Positions 1 through 9,082 of a stretch of 64,000 bases of DNA are shown here, piece after piece. Numbering within the stretch: the stretch's first letter is position 1; the number at the start of each line of letters is the position of its first letter. Under the pieces are notes generated by a model that was not told the DNA's origin, made no database searches, and saw only the letters and a program-made list of their open reading frames with translations. The stretch is from positions 108,320 through 172,319 of the forward strand of contig CABIYF010000002.1 of the NCBI GenBank assembly GCA_902362875.1. The letters run 5' to 3'. The stretch is from Eubacteriaceae bacterium. GTDB taxonomy: Bacteria > Bacillota > Clostridia > Lachnospirales > Lachnospiraceae. Both the position numbers and the translations under genes were made by a program.

Positions 1-620
1 AGAAGGAGATGGATCGACTGAATTCTTTAGAAGATACAGTGAATCCACATCAGATGTTATTCGGTATCAATCAGGGTGGAACATTCGAAGATATCCGTAT
101 TGAACATGCCAAAGAGATATCAAAATTAAATCTCGACGGATACGCCTTAGGTGGTCTGGCAGTAGGAGAGACACATGATGAGATGTATCATATTATCGAG
201 GAAACAGTTCCTTATCTTCCAGAAGACAAACCAACGTATCTGATGGGAGTAGGTACACCGATTAATATTCTTGAGTCTGTAGACCGTGGAATTGATTTCT
301 TTGACTGCGTATATCCAACAAGAAATGGACGTCATGGACATGTATATACCAATCAGGGAAAACTGAATATGTTCAATAAAAAATATGAACTTGACCATCG
401 CCCAATCGAGGAAGGATGCCAGTGCCCAGCCTGCAGAAGTTACAGCAGAGCCTACATCCGACACCTTCTCAAAGCAAAAGAAATGCTTGGAATGAGATTA
501 TGTGTCTTGCATAACTTGTATTTTTATAATACAATGATGAGTGAGATTCGTCAGGCAATCGAAGAAGGAAACTACAAAGAATACAAGAAACGTAAGATTG
601 ATGGCATGATGAATCAGTAA
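1..620 (+). CDS. tgt: Queuine tRNA-guanine transglycosylase, C-terminal part (5' end outside window)
   Basis: This enzyme exchanges guanine at the wobble position of GUN-anticodon tRNAs for a queuine precursor. The reading frame is open to the left edge of the window, so the Met at position 9 is internal and the true start lies upstream. Family motifs seen are FGINQGG, GYALGGLAVGE and the zinc-site segment CQCPACRSYSRAYIRHL with a later His in LCVLHNLYF. The TGT nucleophile region (DCVYPTRNGRHG) is also present. yajC follows after 26 bp, the usual tgt-yajC-sec arrangement in Firmicutes. The assignment is firm; only the start is missing. Confidence 0.95.
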   Translation, partial: KEMDRLNSLEDTVNPHQMLFGINQGGTFEDIRIEHAKEISKLNLDGYALGGLAVGETHDEMYHIIEETVPYLPEDKPTYLMGVGTPINILESVDRGIDFFDCVYPTRNGRHGHVYTNQGKLNMFNKKYELDHRPIEEGCQCPACRSYSRAYIRHLLKAKEMLGMRLCVLHNLYFYNTMMSEIRQAIEEGNYKEYKKRKIDGMMNQ

Positions 621-646
621 TCTTATTAGAAAGATGGAGGAAGAAA

Positions 647-940
647 ATGGATCAGGTTACAATGACAATTCTGATGCTGGTCATTTGTTTTGCATTAATG
701 TACTTTTTAACAATCAGACCACAGAAGAAGAAAGATGAAGAGTTAAGACAGATGATGGAAGCTCTGGAAGTTGGAGACAGTGTGTTAACAACAAGTGGAT
801 TTTACGGAGTTGTTGTAGATAAAGTTGATGAAACTACAATCATTGTTGAATTTGGTAACGACAAACATTGTCGTATCCCAATGGAGAAATCAGCGATTCA
901 GGCAATGGAAAAAGCAAACGGATCATCTGACGACGAGTAA
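647..940 (+). CDS. yajC: Preprotein translocase accessory subunit YajC
   Basis: A 97-residue protein with one N-terminal membrane helix (residues 4-22) followed by TIRPQKKKDEE, the hallmark cytoplasmic boundary of YajC, and a small beta-rich domain (GDSVLTTSGFYGVVVDKVDE). YajC associates with SecDF at the Sec translocon. It sits directly downstream of tgt and about 3 kb upstream of secDF, with a few genes in between. The start is supported by an upstream GGAGG-like site (gatggaggaagaaa). A terminator-like hairpin follows it. Confidence 0.95.
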   Translation: MDQVTMTILMLVICFALMYFLTIRPQKKKDEELRQMMEALEVGDSVLTTSGFYGVVVDKVDETTIIVEFGNDKHCRIPMEKSAIQAMEKANGSSDDE

Positions 941-959
941 GATAATTTATGAATCAAAA

Positions 960-1011
960 AAGAATCTGGGAAGTATGAAGATAAAATTCATATTTCTTAC
1001 AGATTCTTTTT
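960..1011 (+). terminator. Rho-independent terminator after yajC
   Basis: The outer stem AAGAATCTG/CAGATTCTT encloses an imperfect inner stem and is followed by a T run. It lies between the convergent yajC and PHP genes and would end the tgt-yajC transcript. Confidence 0.65.
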
Positions 1012-1091
1012 CTTTTCTGAAAAAATTCTTTAGTATGAAAAAATTCTTTTATCAGAAATTTCTCTTATCTGGAATTTTGGAATATCTGGCC

Positions 1092-1928
1092 TTATTTTTG
1101 ATATTCCAGCAGTTCATCGAGAAGATGATCAGGAACATAAAGAGGTCCGCGGCCAGTACCAATATCAATATCGGGCTTATTTGTTCCATGAAAATCAGAA
1201 CCGCCAGTGGCTAAAAGATCATATTCTTTCTGCCATTCTCTTAATTTCGCGACTTGTCCCTGATGATGGGAAGAATGATAGACTTCGATTCCAGCCAGAC
1301 CATATTCTTTTAGATCACGAATCAGATGTTTTGTATCTTTATTTGAGAATTTATATAAAAATGGATGAGCAAGAATCGGAATTCCGCCAGCATCGAGAAT
1401 GAGTTTCAGACAGTCTTTGGGATCAAAAAAAGTCTTTGGAATATAATATTTACATTTCTCACCTAGATATTTGGAAAATGCCTGATCTCTGGATGTACAG
1501 ATACCTTCTTCTACAAGAACTCTTGAAAAATGTGCTCGTGTGATGACGGTATCAGGATCACCATGTTGTAATTTCTCCAGGGTGACAGGGTATCCGTCCT
1601 TCTGGAATAAATCGATCATATCAAGATTTCGTTGCATTCTTTTCTTTCTTAGATCGTTTAATGTTTTATTTAATTGTTGGTTTTTACAGTCAATTCCATA
1701 ACCTAAAATATGAATTTCACGATGCAGTGCATCACATGAGATTTCAATTCCAGGAATGAATTTGAGATGTTCGGGCAGATTCATGGAAAGAATTTCTGAA
1801 ATACCATCAACCGTATCATGGTCAGTAAGGGAAAAACCATATAAATTCTTTTCAATTACTTTATCTGTGATTTCTTTCGGAGCGAAAGTTCCGTCAGAAC
1901 ATGTAGAGTGTATGTGCAGATCGATCAT
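1092..1928 (-). CDS. PHP-domain metal-dependent phosphoesterase (TrpH/YciV type)
   Basis: A 278-residue protein starting with DLHIHSTCSDGTFAP, the first PHP metal-binding motif. Further metal ligands are LTDHDTVDGI, HILGYGID, the mid-protein ILAHPF and the C-terminal TGGSDFHG. This combination is typical of the PHP family that includes E. coli TrpH/RNase AM, which hydrolyses 3',5'-nucleotide bisphosphates and trims short RNAs. The insert between motifs is of normal size. It is the only minus-strand gene in the first 57 kb and is convergent with yajC. The substrate is inferred from family only. Confidence 0.85.
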   Translation of the reverse strand: MIDLHIHSTCSDGTFAPKEITDKVIEKNLYGFSLTDHDTVDGISEILSMNLPEHLKFIPGIEISCDALHREIHILGYGIDCKNQQLNKTLNDLRKKRMQRNLDMIDLFQKDGYPVTLEKLQHGDPDTVITRAHFSRVLVEEGICTSRDQAFSKYLGEKCKYYIPKTFFDPKDCLKLILDAGGIPILAHPFLYKFSNKDTKHLIRDLKEYGLAGIEVYHSSHHQGQVAKLREWQKEYDLLATGGSDFHGTNKPDIDIGTGRGPLYVPDHLLDELLEYQK

Positions 1929-2026
1929 TTAAAAACTCCTTTCCTGTATTTAGTGTAAGTTTACCACAAAAAAGCATAGAAGCAAAACGGCAGACATATA
2001 TTAAATGAAAGAAAGGAGTATGAGAT

Positions 2027-2392
2027 ATGGAGCCGGGAAAGAAAGGTTTATATGTTGTGCAGAGTCTGGTCGCTGCTTATATTGTTACTGGGCTGCTGCT
2101 GTGCCTGCTTGCATTTATTGTTTACCAGAGTAATGCAGGAATGAAGACAGCCAGTCTTGGCATTACACTTACATACATTTTTGCATCAATTGTTGCAGGG
2201 ATGATCATTGGGAAAAAAATCGGAAAACGCAGATTTTTATGGGGATTTCTTGTCGGAGTATTATATTTTGCAATTTTAACTTCAATATCCGTGGTATTTC
2301 AGAAAAATATAGTTATTTTTTCGACTGAACGGATCACTGCATTTTTCTTATGTATTGCAGGAGGAACTTTAGGTGGAATGCTTGCCATTTGA
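2027..2392 (+). CDS. TIGR04086-type small integral membrane protein (YrzE-like)
   Basis: A 121-residue protein with four predicted membrane segments (roughly residues 10-32, 42-62, 70-88, 100-120) and the Gly-rich turns IVAGMIIGKKIGKRRFLWG and GGTLGGMLAI seen in the TIGR04086 family. No function is established for this family. In Clostridia it is commonly found beside the SCIFF genes, as here: scfA begins 57 bp downstream. An AAAGGAG site precedes the ATG. Confidence 0.75.
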   Translation: MEPGKKGLYVVQSLVAAYIVTGLLLCLLAFIVYQSNAGMKTASLGITLTYIFASIVAGMIIGKKIGKRRFLWGFLVGVLYFAILTSISVVFQKNIVIFSTERITAFFLCIAGGTLGGMLAI

Positions 2393-2448
2393 CTAAAGAT
2401 ATGATACAATATAGCAAGTTATTTTATGAGAATCAGGAGGACGATAAG

Positions 2449-2592
2449 ATGAAACATATTAAAACTCTGACAAATAAAACATTACAGAACACAGTTAAAA
2501 AAGGTGGATGTGGTGAATGCCAGACATCTTGCCAGTCAGCATGTAAGACATCTTGTACAGTAGGTAACCAGACCTGCGAACATAGCAAATAG
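2449..2592 (+). CDS. scfA: SCIFF ranthipeptide precursor (six cysteines in forty-five)
   Basis: A 47-residue peptide with a basic leader (MKHIKTLTNKTLQNTVKKGG) and six cysteines at residues 21, 24, 28, 32, 36 and 43. This is the defining composition of the SCIFF family conserved across Clostridia. The radical SAM maturase encoded 96 bp downstream forms thioether crosslinks from Cys to alpha carbons, giving a ranthipeptide. The start was chosen at position 2449 because CAGGAGG lies 7-8 bp upstream and the peptide length then matches the family; a longer in-frame extension upstream overlaps the preceding gene and is not expected to be translated. Confidence 0.95.
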   Translation: MKHIKTLTNKTLQNTVKKGGCGECQTSCQSACKTSCTVGNQTCEHSK

Positions 2593-2617
2593 TCAAATCG
2601 AACAAAGACTTTATGCT

Positions 2618-2649
2618 TGAGGCGTTCCTTGTGGGCCGCCTCATTTTTT
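2618..2649 (+). terminator. Intercistronic hairpin between scfA and scfB (partial terminator)
   Basis: TGAGGCG and CGCCTCA form a 7-bp stem with an 11-12 nt loop, followed by six T residues. It lies between the substrate gene and its maturase. It probably terminates part of the transcripts so that peptide exceeds enzyme. Confidence 0.75.
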
Positions 2650-2687
2650 CGATGAAAGAAAATAACAGATAAAGGGAGAAGGAAACA

Positions 2688-4064
2688 ATGGTTCACCAGT
2701 ATAAAAACAATGGATACAACATGGTCCTTGATGTAGCAAGCGGCTCTGTCCATGTTGTTGATGATCTGACTTATGAAGTGATCGCATTATACGAGGATCA
2801 CACATTAGAAGAGATCATCAAAGAATTATCATCATGGGATGAAAAAGATGTAAAAGAATCTTATGAGGAAGTTACAGAATTGAAAGATGCAGGTGTATTA
2901 TTTACAGAAGACTGTTATGAAGAATACATTTGTGGATTTAAGAACAGACCAACAGTTGTAAAGGCACTTTGTCTTCATATTGCACATGACTGTAATCTTG
3001 CATGCAGATATTGCTTTGCAGAAGAAGGAGAGTACAAGGGAAGACGTGCTTTAATGAGTGCAGAAGTTGGTAAGAAAGCTTTGGATTTTCTTGTAGAGAA
3101 TTCAGGAAACCGCAGAAATCTGGAAGTTGATTTCTTTGGTGGAGAGCCTTTAATGAACTTTGATGTAGTAAAAGAAATTGTTGCTTATGGACGTTCTTTA
3201 GAACAGACACATGATAAGAAGTTCCGTTTTACACTGACAACAAATGGTGTATTATTAAACGATGATATCATGGAATTTGCCAATAAAGAGATGGACAACG
3301 TTGTATTAAGTGTAGATGGAAGAAAAGAAGTTCACGATTACATGAGACCATTTAGAAATGGAAAAGGAAGCTATGATTTTGTTATTGACAAGTTCAAGAA
3401 ATTTGCAGACAGCAGAAATCAGCAGAAATATTATGTAAGAGGAACTTTTACACATCATAATCTGGATTTCTCAAAAGACGTTATGCATTTAGCAGATGCA
3501 GGATTTGAACAGATTTCTGTAGAACCTGTAGTTGCACCAGATACAGCAGATTATGCGATCACAGAAGAAGATCTTCCAATCTTAATGGATGAATATGATC
3601 TTCTTGCCAAAGAGATGATCAAGAGAGAGAAAGAAGGAAAAGGATTTACATTCTTCCACTTTATGATCGATTTAACAGGTGGTCCATGTGTTGCAAAACG
3701 TTTATCTGGATGTGGATCAGGAACAGAATATCTTGCAGTGACTCCATGGGGAGATTTATATCCATGTCATCAGTTTGTTGGTGAGGAAGATTTCTTAATG
3801 GGTAATGTCTATGAAGGAGTCAAGAAGGATGAGATCGTCAAAGAATTCAAAGCATGTAACGTATATTCCAAAGAAGAATGTAAAAAATGTTTTGCAAGAT
3901 TCTATTGCAGCGGTGGATGCAGTGCAAACTCTTATAACTTTAATGGAAAGATCGATGGAACTTATGAGATCGGATGTAAATTAGAGCGTAAGAGGGTTGA
4001 ATGTGCACTTATGGTGAAGGCAGCATTGGCATTAGAAGAGGAGACGGAGAATGAAGAAGCGTAA
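2688..4064 (+). CDS. scfB: SCIFF maturase, radical SAM/SPASM protein
   Basis: A 458-residue enzyme. An N-terminal peptide-recognition (RRE-like) domain spans about 1-85. The radical SAM core carries the cluster motif CNLACRYC at Cys102, Cys106 and Cys109 and the FFGGEPLMNF motif. A C-terminal SPASM region is rich in Cys (CHQFVGEEDF, ECKKCFARFYCSGGCSAN, GCKLERKRVEC) and would hold two auxiliary 4Fe-4S clusters. It installs thioethers in the scfA product. It overlaps secDF by 14 bp, so the two are likely translationally coupled. Confidence 0.95.
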   Translation: MVHQYKNNGYNMVLDVASGSVHVVDDLTYEVIALYEDHTLEEIIKELSSWDEKDVKESYEEVTELKDAGVLFTEDCYEEYICGFKNRPTVVKALCLHIAHDCNLACRYCFAEEGEYKGRRALMSAEVGKKALDFLVENSGNRRNLEVDFFGGEPLMNFDVVKEIVAYGRSLEQTHDKKFRFTLTTNGVLLNDDIMEFANKEMDNVVLSVDGRKEVHDYMRPFRNGKGSYDFVIDKFKKFADSRNQQKYYVRGTFTHHNLDFSKDVMHLADAGFEQISVEPVVAPDTADYAITEEDLPILMDEYDLLAKEMIKREKEGKGFTFFHFMIDLTGGPCVAKRLSGCGSGTEYLAVTPWGDLYPCHQFVGEEDFLMGNVYEGVKKDEIVKEFKACNVYSKEECKKCFARFYCSGGCSANSYNFNGKIDGTYEIGCKLERKRVECALMVKAALALEEETENEEA

Positions 4065-6345
4065 TAGCAGCGGCAAGTATATTGCAGGGCTTATTTTACT
4101 GATCGCATTATGTGTATTTGGTGTATTTATCACAACCAAAGGTATCACCAAGAATAAGATCGGACGAGCAAGCAATATTGAGCTGGGATTAGACCTCGCA
4201 GGTGGAGTAAGTATCACATATGAAGTTGATGGTAAGAATGTATCGGACAGTGATATGAAAGATACCGTATATAAACTTCAGAAACGTGTGGAAGGGTATA
4301 GCACAGAAGCAGAAGTTTATCAGGAAGGAAAAGATCGTATCAACATCGAAATCCCCGGAGTAACAGATGCAAACAAGATCTTAGATGAACTTGGTAAACC
4401 AGGAACACTTTCTTTTGCAGTTCAGAAACAGGTAAAAGTAAAGCAGAATGGAAAAACAACAACACAGACTACTTTAGATACCATTTTAACAGGACAGAAT
4501 GTTAAGAAAGCAAAAGCTGTCACAAATCAGAATCAGACAACTGGTAAGAAAGAATATTTAGTTGCCCTTGAATTTGACTCCAAAGGAACAAAAGCTTTTG
4601 CCAAAGCTACAAAAGCAAACATCGGGAAACCAATTTATATCATCTATGATAACCAGGTGATCAGTGCACCAAATGTACAGGAAGCGATCACAAAAGGTGA
4701 ATGTACGATCGATGGTATGGAAAGTTATGAAGCAGCCGAGAATCTTGCTTCATCTATTCGAATTGGTTCCTTACCAGTCAAATTAAAAGAACTTCGTTCT
4801 AACGTAGTGTCTGCTAAGTTAGGAGTTAATGCGATCCAGACAACGATTAAGGCTGGAATCATCGGATTTGCCTTGGTATGCTTGATCATGATCGCATTTT
4901 ATGCAGTGCCAGGTATCATTGCATGTGTAGCACTTGCAATTTATATGCTAATGATGTTACTTGCACTGAATGGATTTAATGCAACGTTGACATTGCCGGG
5001 ACTTGCGGGTATCATCCTCGGTATCGGTATGGCGGTCGATGCCAATGTAATCATTTATGCAAGAATTCAGGAAGAAATCGGAGCAGGTAAGAGTACAGGA
5101 GCTGCGATCAAGTCTGGATTTGGAAAAGCAGCTTCAGCTATTATTGATGGTAATGTTACAACACTGATCGCAGTTTTAGTACTGTGGTTTAAAGGATCAG
5201 GAACTGTCAAAGGATTTGCACAGACACTTGGAATGAGTGTACTGATCTCCATGTTTACAGCATTAGTGATCAGCAGATTCCTTGTATATGCAGCATATCA
5301 CTTTGGACTTCGCGATAAGAAATGGTATGGAAAACCAAGAACGATCAAGACAAGAGATTTTGTTCGTGCAGGTAAGAAATATGTTGCGGTTGCAGGTGTG
5401 ATCATTTTAGTGGGACTTGCAGCACTTCCTATGAACAGAAGCAAGATTGGTACAATCTTAAATTATGACCTTGAATTCTCAGGAGGAACAGCATCTACGA
5501 TCACATTTAAAGATGATCAGAAGGTAAATGATTCTCTGGAAAAACAGGTTGTGAAAGCTTATGAGAAAGTCAGCAAGTCATCATCTGTACAGAGCCAGAA
5601 AGTAAAGGCAAACAATCAGATGGTTGTTAAGAGTGTAGAATTAAATCTTACACAGAGAAAACAGATTGAAAAGACTTTAAAGAAAGATTATAAAGTAAAA
5701 TCAGTAACAACAGAGAATATCAGTTCAACGATCAGTAATGAGATGCAGAGAGATGCATTTATCTCAGTTGTGATTTCAGCAATCTGTATGTTGATCTATA
5801 TTGCGATCCGATTTAAAGATGTGAAGTTTGGATCAAGTGCGATCATCGCATTGTTAAATGACGTGTTAGTCGTATTTGCGGCATATTCTATCGGAAGATT
5901 ATCTGTCGGTGGAACATTTATCGCATGTATGTTAACGATCATTGGATACTCTATCAACTCAACGATCGTCATCTTTGACCGTATCCGTGAGAATCTGAAA
6001 CTTCAGACGATCCGAACAAGAGATGACATCAAAGCGTTGGTAAATCAGAGTATTTCAAGTACACTGGTTCGTACGATCAATACAAGTTTAACAACATTTG
6101 TTATGGTACTTGCGTTATTTATCTGTGGAGTATCATCCCTGAGAGAATTTGCACTGGCATTGATCGTTGGTGTAATCGGTGGAGCTTTCTCTTCCGTATT
6201 CTTAACAGGACCATTATGGTATATGATGAAGACTCGTATCGGATCTGATGCTGTAAAAGAGAGCAATGGACAAACTGCTGCACAGCCAGAGAAGATTACA
6301 GCGAACCCTAATCGCAAGAAAAAGAAGAAAAAGAAAAGAAAATAA
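4051..6345 (+). CDS. secDF: Fused SecDF protein-export membrane protein
   Basis: A 764-residue natural fusion of SecD (about 1-420) and SecF (about 440-740), as in Bacillus and many Clostridia. SecD signatures are LGLDLAGGVSITYEV, the periplasmic P1 domain and LPGLAGIILGIGMAVDANVIIYARI. SecF signatures are LEFSGGTASTITF and IGYSINSTIVIFDRIRENL. Twelve membrane segments are expected. SecDF uses the proton gradient to assist late stages of Sec export. The very basic lysine-rich C-terminus is a genuine tail because the stop follows in frame. It overlaps scfB. Confidence 0.96.
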   Translation: MKKRNSSGKYIAGLILLIALCVFGVFITTKGITKNKIGRASNIELGLDLAGGVSITYEVDGKNVSDSDMKDTVYKLQKRVEGYSTEAEVYQEGKDRINIEIPGVTDANKILDELGKPGTLSFAVQKQVKVKQNGKTTTQTTLDTILTGQNVKKAKAVTNQNQTTGKKEYLVALEFDSKGTKAFAKATKANIGKPIYIIYDNQVISAPNVQEAITKGECTIDGMESYEAAENLASSIRIGSLPVKLKELRSNVVSAKLGVNAIQTTIKAGIIGFALVCLIMIAFYAVPGIIACVALAIYMLMMLLALNGFNATLTLPGLAGIILGIGMAVDANVIIYARIQEEIGAGKSTGAAIKSGFGKAASAIIDGNVTTLIAVLVLWFKGSGTVKGFAQTLGMSVLISMFTALVISRFLVYAAYHFGLRDKKWYGKPRTIKTRDFVRAGKKYVAVAGVIILVGLAALPMNRSKIGTILNYDLEFSGGTASTITFKDDQKVNDSLEKQVVKAYEKVSKSSSVQSQKVKANNQMVVKSVELNLTQRKQIEKTLKKDYKVKSVTTENISSTISNEMQRDAFISVVISAICMLIYIAIRFKDVKFGSSAIIALLNDVLVVFAAYSIGRLSVGGTFIACMLTIIGYSINSTIVIFDRIRENLKLQTIRTRDDIKALVNQSISSTLVRTINTSLTTFVMVLALFICGVSSLREFALALIVGVIGGAFSSVFLTGPLWYMMKTRIGSDAVKESNGQTAAQPEKITANPNRKKKKKKKRK

Positions 6346-6358
6346 AAATAAGACAAGG

Positions 6359-6394
6359 AAAAGGAGTATTCAGTAGACACTGAATGCTCTTTTT
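6359..6394 (+). terminator. Terminator after secDF
   Basis: Arms AAAAGGAGTATTCAGT and ACTGAATGCTCTTTTT pair with a few G-U pairs around a 4-nt loop and end in T residues. It lies 14 bp beyond the secDF stop codon and upstream of recJ. Confidence 0.75.
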
Positions 6395-6414
6395 CTGGAA
6401 GATGGAGAAATAGG

Positions 6415-8142
6415 ATGGAACAGTGGTATCTGTATAAGAAAAAAGCCGACTTTACAAAAATCGGTGAGAAATTTCAGATTGATCCCGTGATCGCAAGACT
6501 GATCAGAAACAGAGATGTGACTGGGGATGAAGAAATACATAAATATTTATATGGGAATCTTTCCGATATATCCGATCCATTTCTGATGAAAGGTGTCAGA
6601 GAGGGTGTGGATATCATAAGAGAGAAGATAAAAAGTGGAAAAACAATCCGTATCATCTCAGATTATGATGTAGATGGAGTGGTTTCGAATTATATTTTAT
6701 GGAAAGCGATCCATGATCTTGGAGGAAAGATTGATTTTCAGATTCCGGATCGTATGAAAGATGGTTATGGGATCAACGAAAATATCATTGAAAAGGCAGC
6801 AAAGGATCAGATAGATACGATCCTTACATGTGATAACGGAATTGCAGCGGGTGAGGCAGTCCGTTATGGAAAAGAGCATGGCCTTACAATGATCATTACA
6901 GACCACCACGATGTACCATTTGTGATGAATGACGATGGAAGTAAGGAAGAAATCCTTCCGCCGGCAGATGTTGTCATCAATCCAAAACAAAAAGAATGTC
7001 AGTATCCATATCCGCTTCTTTGCGGAGCAGGCGTAGCATTCCAGTTCGTGAGAGCACTGTATAAAGATATGGGAGAAGATGAGAGCAGACTGGAAGAATT
7101 ATTATCCATGCTTGCGATCGCTACCGTGTGTGATGTTGTGGATCTTACAGGAGAGAACAGGATTTTTGTAAAAGAAGGTCTGAAAAGAATGAAGGAGACG
7201 AAGAATGTTGGACTTCGAGCATTATTAGATGTACACGACCTCATGGAAAAGCAGATACAGTCTTATGCTCTTGGATTTATTATCGGACCATGCATTAATG
7301 CAAGCGGGCGTCTAGAATCAGCAGAGAAAGCATTGAATTTATTTCTTGAGGACGATGAAGAGAAAGCATTGCAGACAGCGAAAGAGCTGAAAGAGCTGAA
7401 TGATCTTAGAAAGAGCATGACAGAGAATGGTGTAAAAACAGCATTGGAGCAGGCATTAGAATATGAAGCAAAAGGTGATAAAGTACTTGTTTTATATTTG
7501 CCGGATTGTCATGAAAGTATTGCAGGTATCATTGCAGGAAGGATCAAAGACCGGCTGAATCATCCAGTTTTTGTTCTTACGGATGCCAAAGATGGATTGA
7601 AGGGTTCAGGGCGTTCGATCGAAGGATATTCTATGTTTGAAGAGATGATGAAAGTCAAAGAGGTGTTTACCAAATTTGGCGGACATCCGATGGCAGCTGG
7701 ATGTTCTCTTGAGAAGGAGAATCTGGAGTCATTTCGTGAAAAGATCAATAAAAACTGTACACTAGATAAAAAAGATTTTGCAAAGAAGGTACAGATTGAT
7801 ATTGATATGCCGGTAGATTATATCACAATGGATCTGATCCGTCAGTTATCAGTGTTAGAGCCGTTTGGAAAAGAAAATAAAAAACCTCTGTTTGCACATC
7901 GCAAATTAAAGATCGAACGAGTCAATGTGTTTGGAAAAAGTAAAAATGTGATTAAATTAGCGTTAAAGAGTAGTCAGGGAACACGAATTGATGGTATGAT
8001 TTTTGAGGATGAAACAGAGTTTCGGGAGAAAATGGGGACAAGCAAGTATATTACCTGTACATATTATCCTGTGATCAATGAATATCAGGGATATAAAAGT
8101 CTTCAGATCAATATTCAAAACTACTTTTTTGCGGAGGAATAA
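6415..8142 (+). CDS. recJ: Single-stranded-DNA-specific exonuclease RecJ
   Basis: A 575-residue DHH-family nuclease. Motifs are DYDVDGVVSNYILW (motif I), TCDNGI (II), ITDHHDVP (III), and VCDVVDLTGENRIFVKEGL (IV), followed by DHHA1 with SGRSIEGYSMFE and FGGHPMAAG and an OB-fold C-terminal part (LEPFGKENKKPLFA). It degrades ssDNA 5' to 3' in repair and recombination. It is shorter than the B. subtilis enzyme (about 786 residues), lacking the extra C-terminal domain. The HAD gene begins just after its stop. Confidence 0.93.
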   Translation: MEQWYLYKKKADFTKIGEKFQIDPVIARLIRNRDVTGDEEIHKYLYGNLSDISDPFLMKGVREGVDIIREKIKSGKTIRIISDYDVDGVVSNYILWKAIHDLGGKIDFQIPDRMKDGYGINENIIEKAAKDQIDTILTCDNGIAAGEAVRYGKEHGLTMIITDHHDVPFVMNDDGSKEEILPPADVVINPKQKECQYPYPLLCGAGVAFQFVRALYKDMGEDESRLEELLSMLAIATVCDVVDLTGENRIFVKEGLKRMKETKNVGLRALLDVHDLMEKQIQSYALGFIIGPCINASGRLESAEKALNLFLEDDEEKALQTAKELKELNDLRKSMTENGVKTALEQALEYEAKGDKVLVLYLPDCHESIAGIIAGRIKDRLNHPVFVLTDAKDGLKGSGRSIEGYSMFEEMMKVKEVFTKFGGHPMAAGCSLEKENLESFREKINKNCTLDKKDFAKKVQIDIDMPVDYITMDLIRQLSVLEPFGKENKKPLFAHRKLKIERVNVFGKSKNVIKLALKSSQGTRIDGMIFEDETEFREKMGTSKYITCTYYPVINEYQGYKSLQINIQNYFFAEE

Positions 8143-8143
8143 C

Positions 8144-8974
8144 ATGAGTAAGATAAAACTGGTAGCAATGGACTTAGATAACACATTATTAGACAGTAAC
8201 AAACAGATTTCAGAACATACTATAGAAGTTTTAAAAGAAGCGATCAGACAGGGAGTTTATATTGTACCTGCAACAGGACGTATTTTCAAATCAATTCCAG
8301 AGTTTTTGAGAAATATCGAAGGAGTTCGTTATGCGCTTTGTTGTAATGGTGCGACAGTCTATGATCAGTATGAAGATAAGATCATCTACACGAACCATTT
8401 ATCAGCAGATGCAACACTGCGATTATTTGAGATTCTTGAAAAATATCATTGTACACATGATATTTACCAGAACGGGCAGGGATACATGGAGAAGCGCTAT
8501 TTGGATCATCTTTCAGATTACAATGTATCAGGGCATTTATTGACACTTGTGAATGAAACAAGACTTCCAGTGGATGATCTTGAAAAACATATCAAAGAAA
8601 ATCCAACAGGAATTGAAAAGATCAGTGCTTTTTTTGATGACATGGAAGAAAGATCAGCTGCAACAAAAGAATTGATTGAGAAAAATATTGCGAGTGTATC
8701 AAGTGCGCTTAATAATAATATCGAACTTAATCAGTTTGGATGTGATAAGGGAGATGGTTTGAAACATCTTGCGGCACATCTTGGATTAACAATGGATCAG
8801 GTGATGGCATGTGGTGATGCAGGAAATGATACGATGATGATCAAGGCGGCCGGAATCGGTGTTGTTATGGAAAATGGACGAGAAGAATTAAAAGAGATTG
8901 CAGATTTTGTCACGAAGACAAATGATGAAGATGGTGTGGCATATGCAATTGAGAAACTAGTTCTTGAAGCCTAA
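8144..8974 (+). CDS. Cof-type HAD-IIB sugar phosphatase
   Basis: A 276-residue HAD hydrolase. The start at 8144 places the nucleophile motif AMDLDNTLLDSNK near the N-terminus; the GGAGG site is 5 bp upstream and overlaps the recJ stop. Motif II (PATGRIF), a C2B cap, and motif IV (ACGDAGNDTMMIKAAGIGVVMENG) are intact. Cof-type enzymes dephosphorylate sugar phosphates or cofactors; the specific substrate cannot be read from sequence. A second member of the family lies at 34148-34942. Confidence 0.9.
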   Translation: MSKIKLVAMDLDNTLLDSNKQISEHTIEVLKEAIRQGVYIVPATGRIFKSIPEFLRNIEGVRYALCCNGATVYDQYEDKIIYTNHLSADATLRLFEILEKYHCTHDIYQNGQGYMEKRYLDHLSDYNVSGHLLTLVNETRLPVDDLEKHIKENPTGIEKISAFFDDMEERSAATKELIEKNIASVSSALNNNIELNQFGCDKGDGLKHLAAHLGLTMDQVMACGDAGNDTMMIKAAGIGVVMENGREELKEIADFVTKTNDEDGVAYAIEKLVLEA

Positions 8975-9019
8975 AATGTGAAGAAAATGTGAAAAGTGAA
9001 TTTCGGTCATTCTTTGTCC

Positions 9020-9047
9020 TTGACGATGGTATTTGAAGTGATATAAT
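9020..9047 (+). promoter_or_regulatory. Sigma-A-type promoter for the C39-like gene
   Basis: TTGACG (9020-9025) and TATAAT (9042-9047) are spaced by 16 bp, 36 bp before the ATG at 9083. Direct repeats of AAAATGTGAA lie upstream. Confidence 0.75.
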
Positions 9048-9082
9048 AAGTATGTTTTAAATAGTTAGGGGGAAATATAAGA

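Noticed and set aside
6300-6345. Frameshift at the SecDF lysine-rich end
   Set aside because: The stop is in frame, the tail is short and basic, and a terminator follows; such tails are normal.
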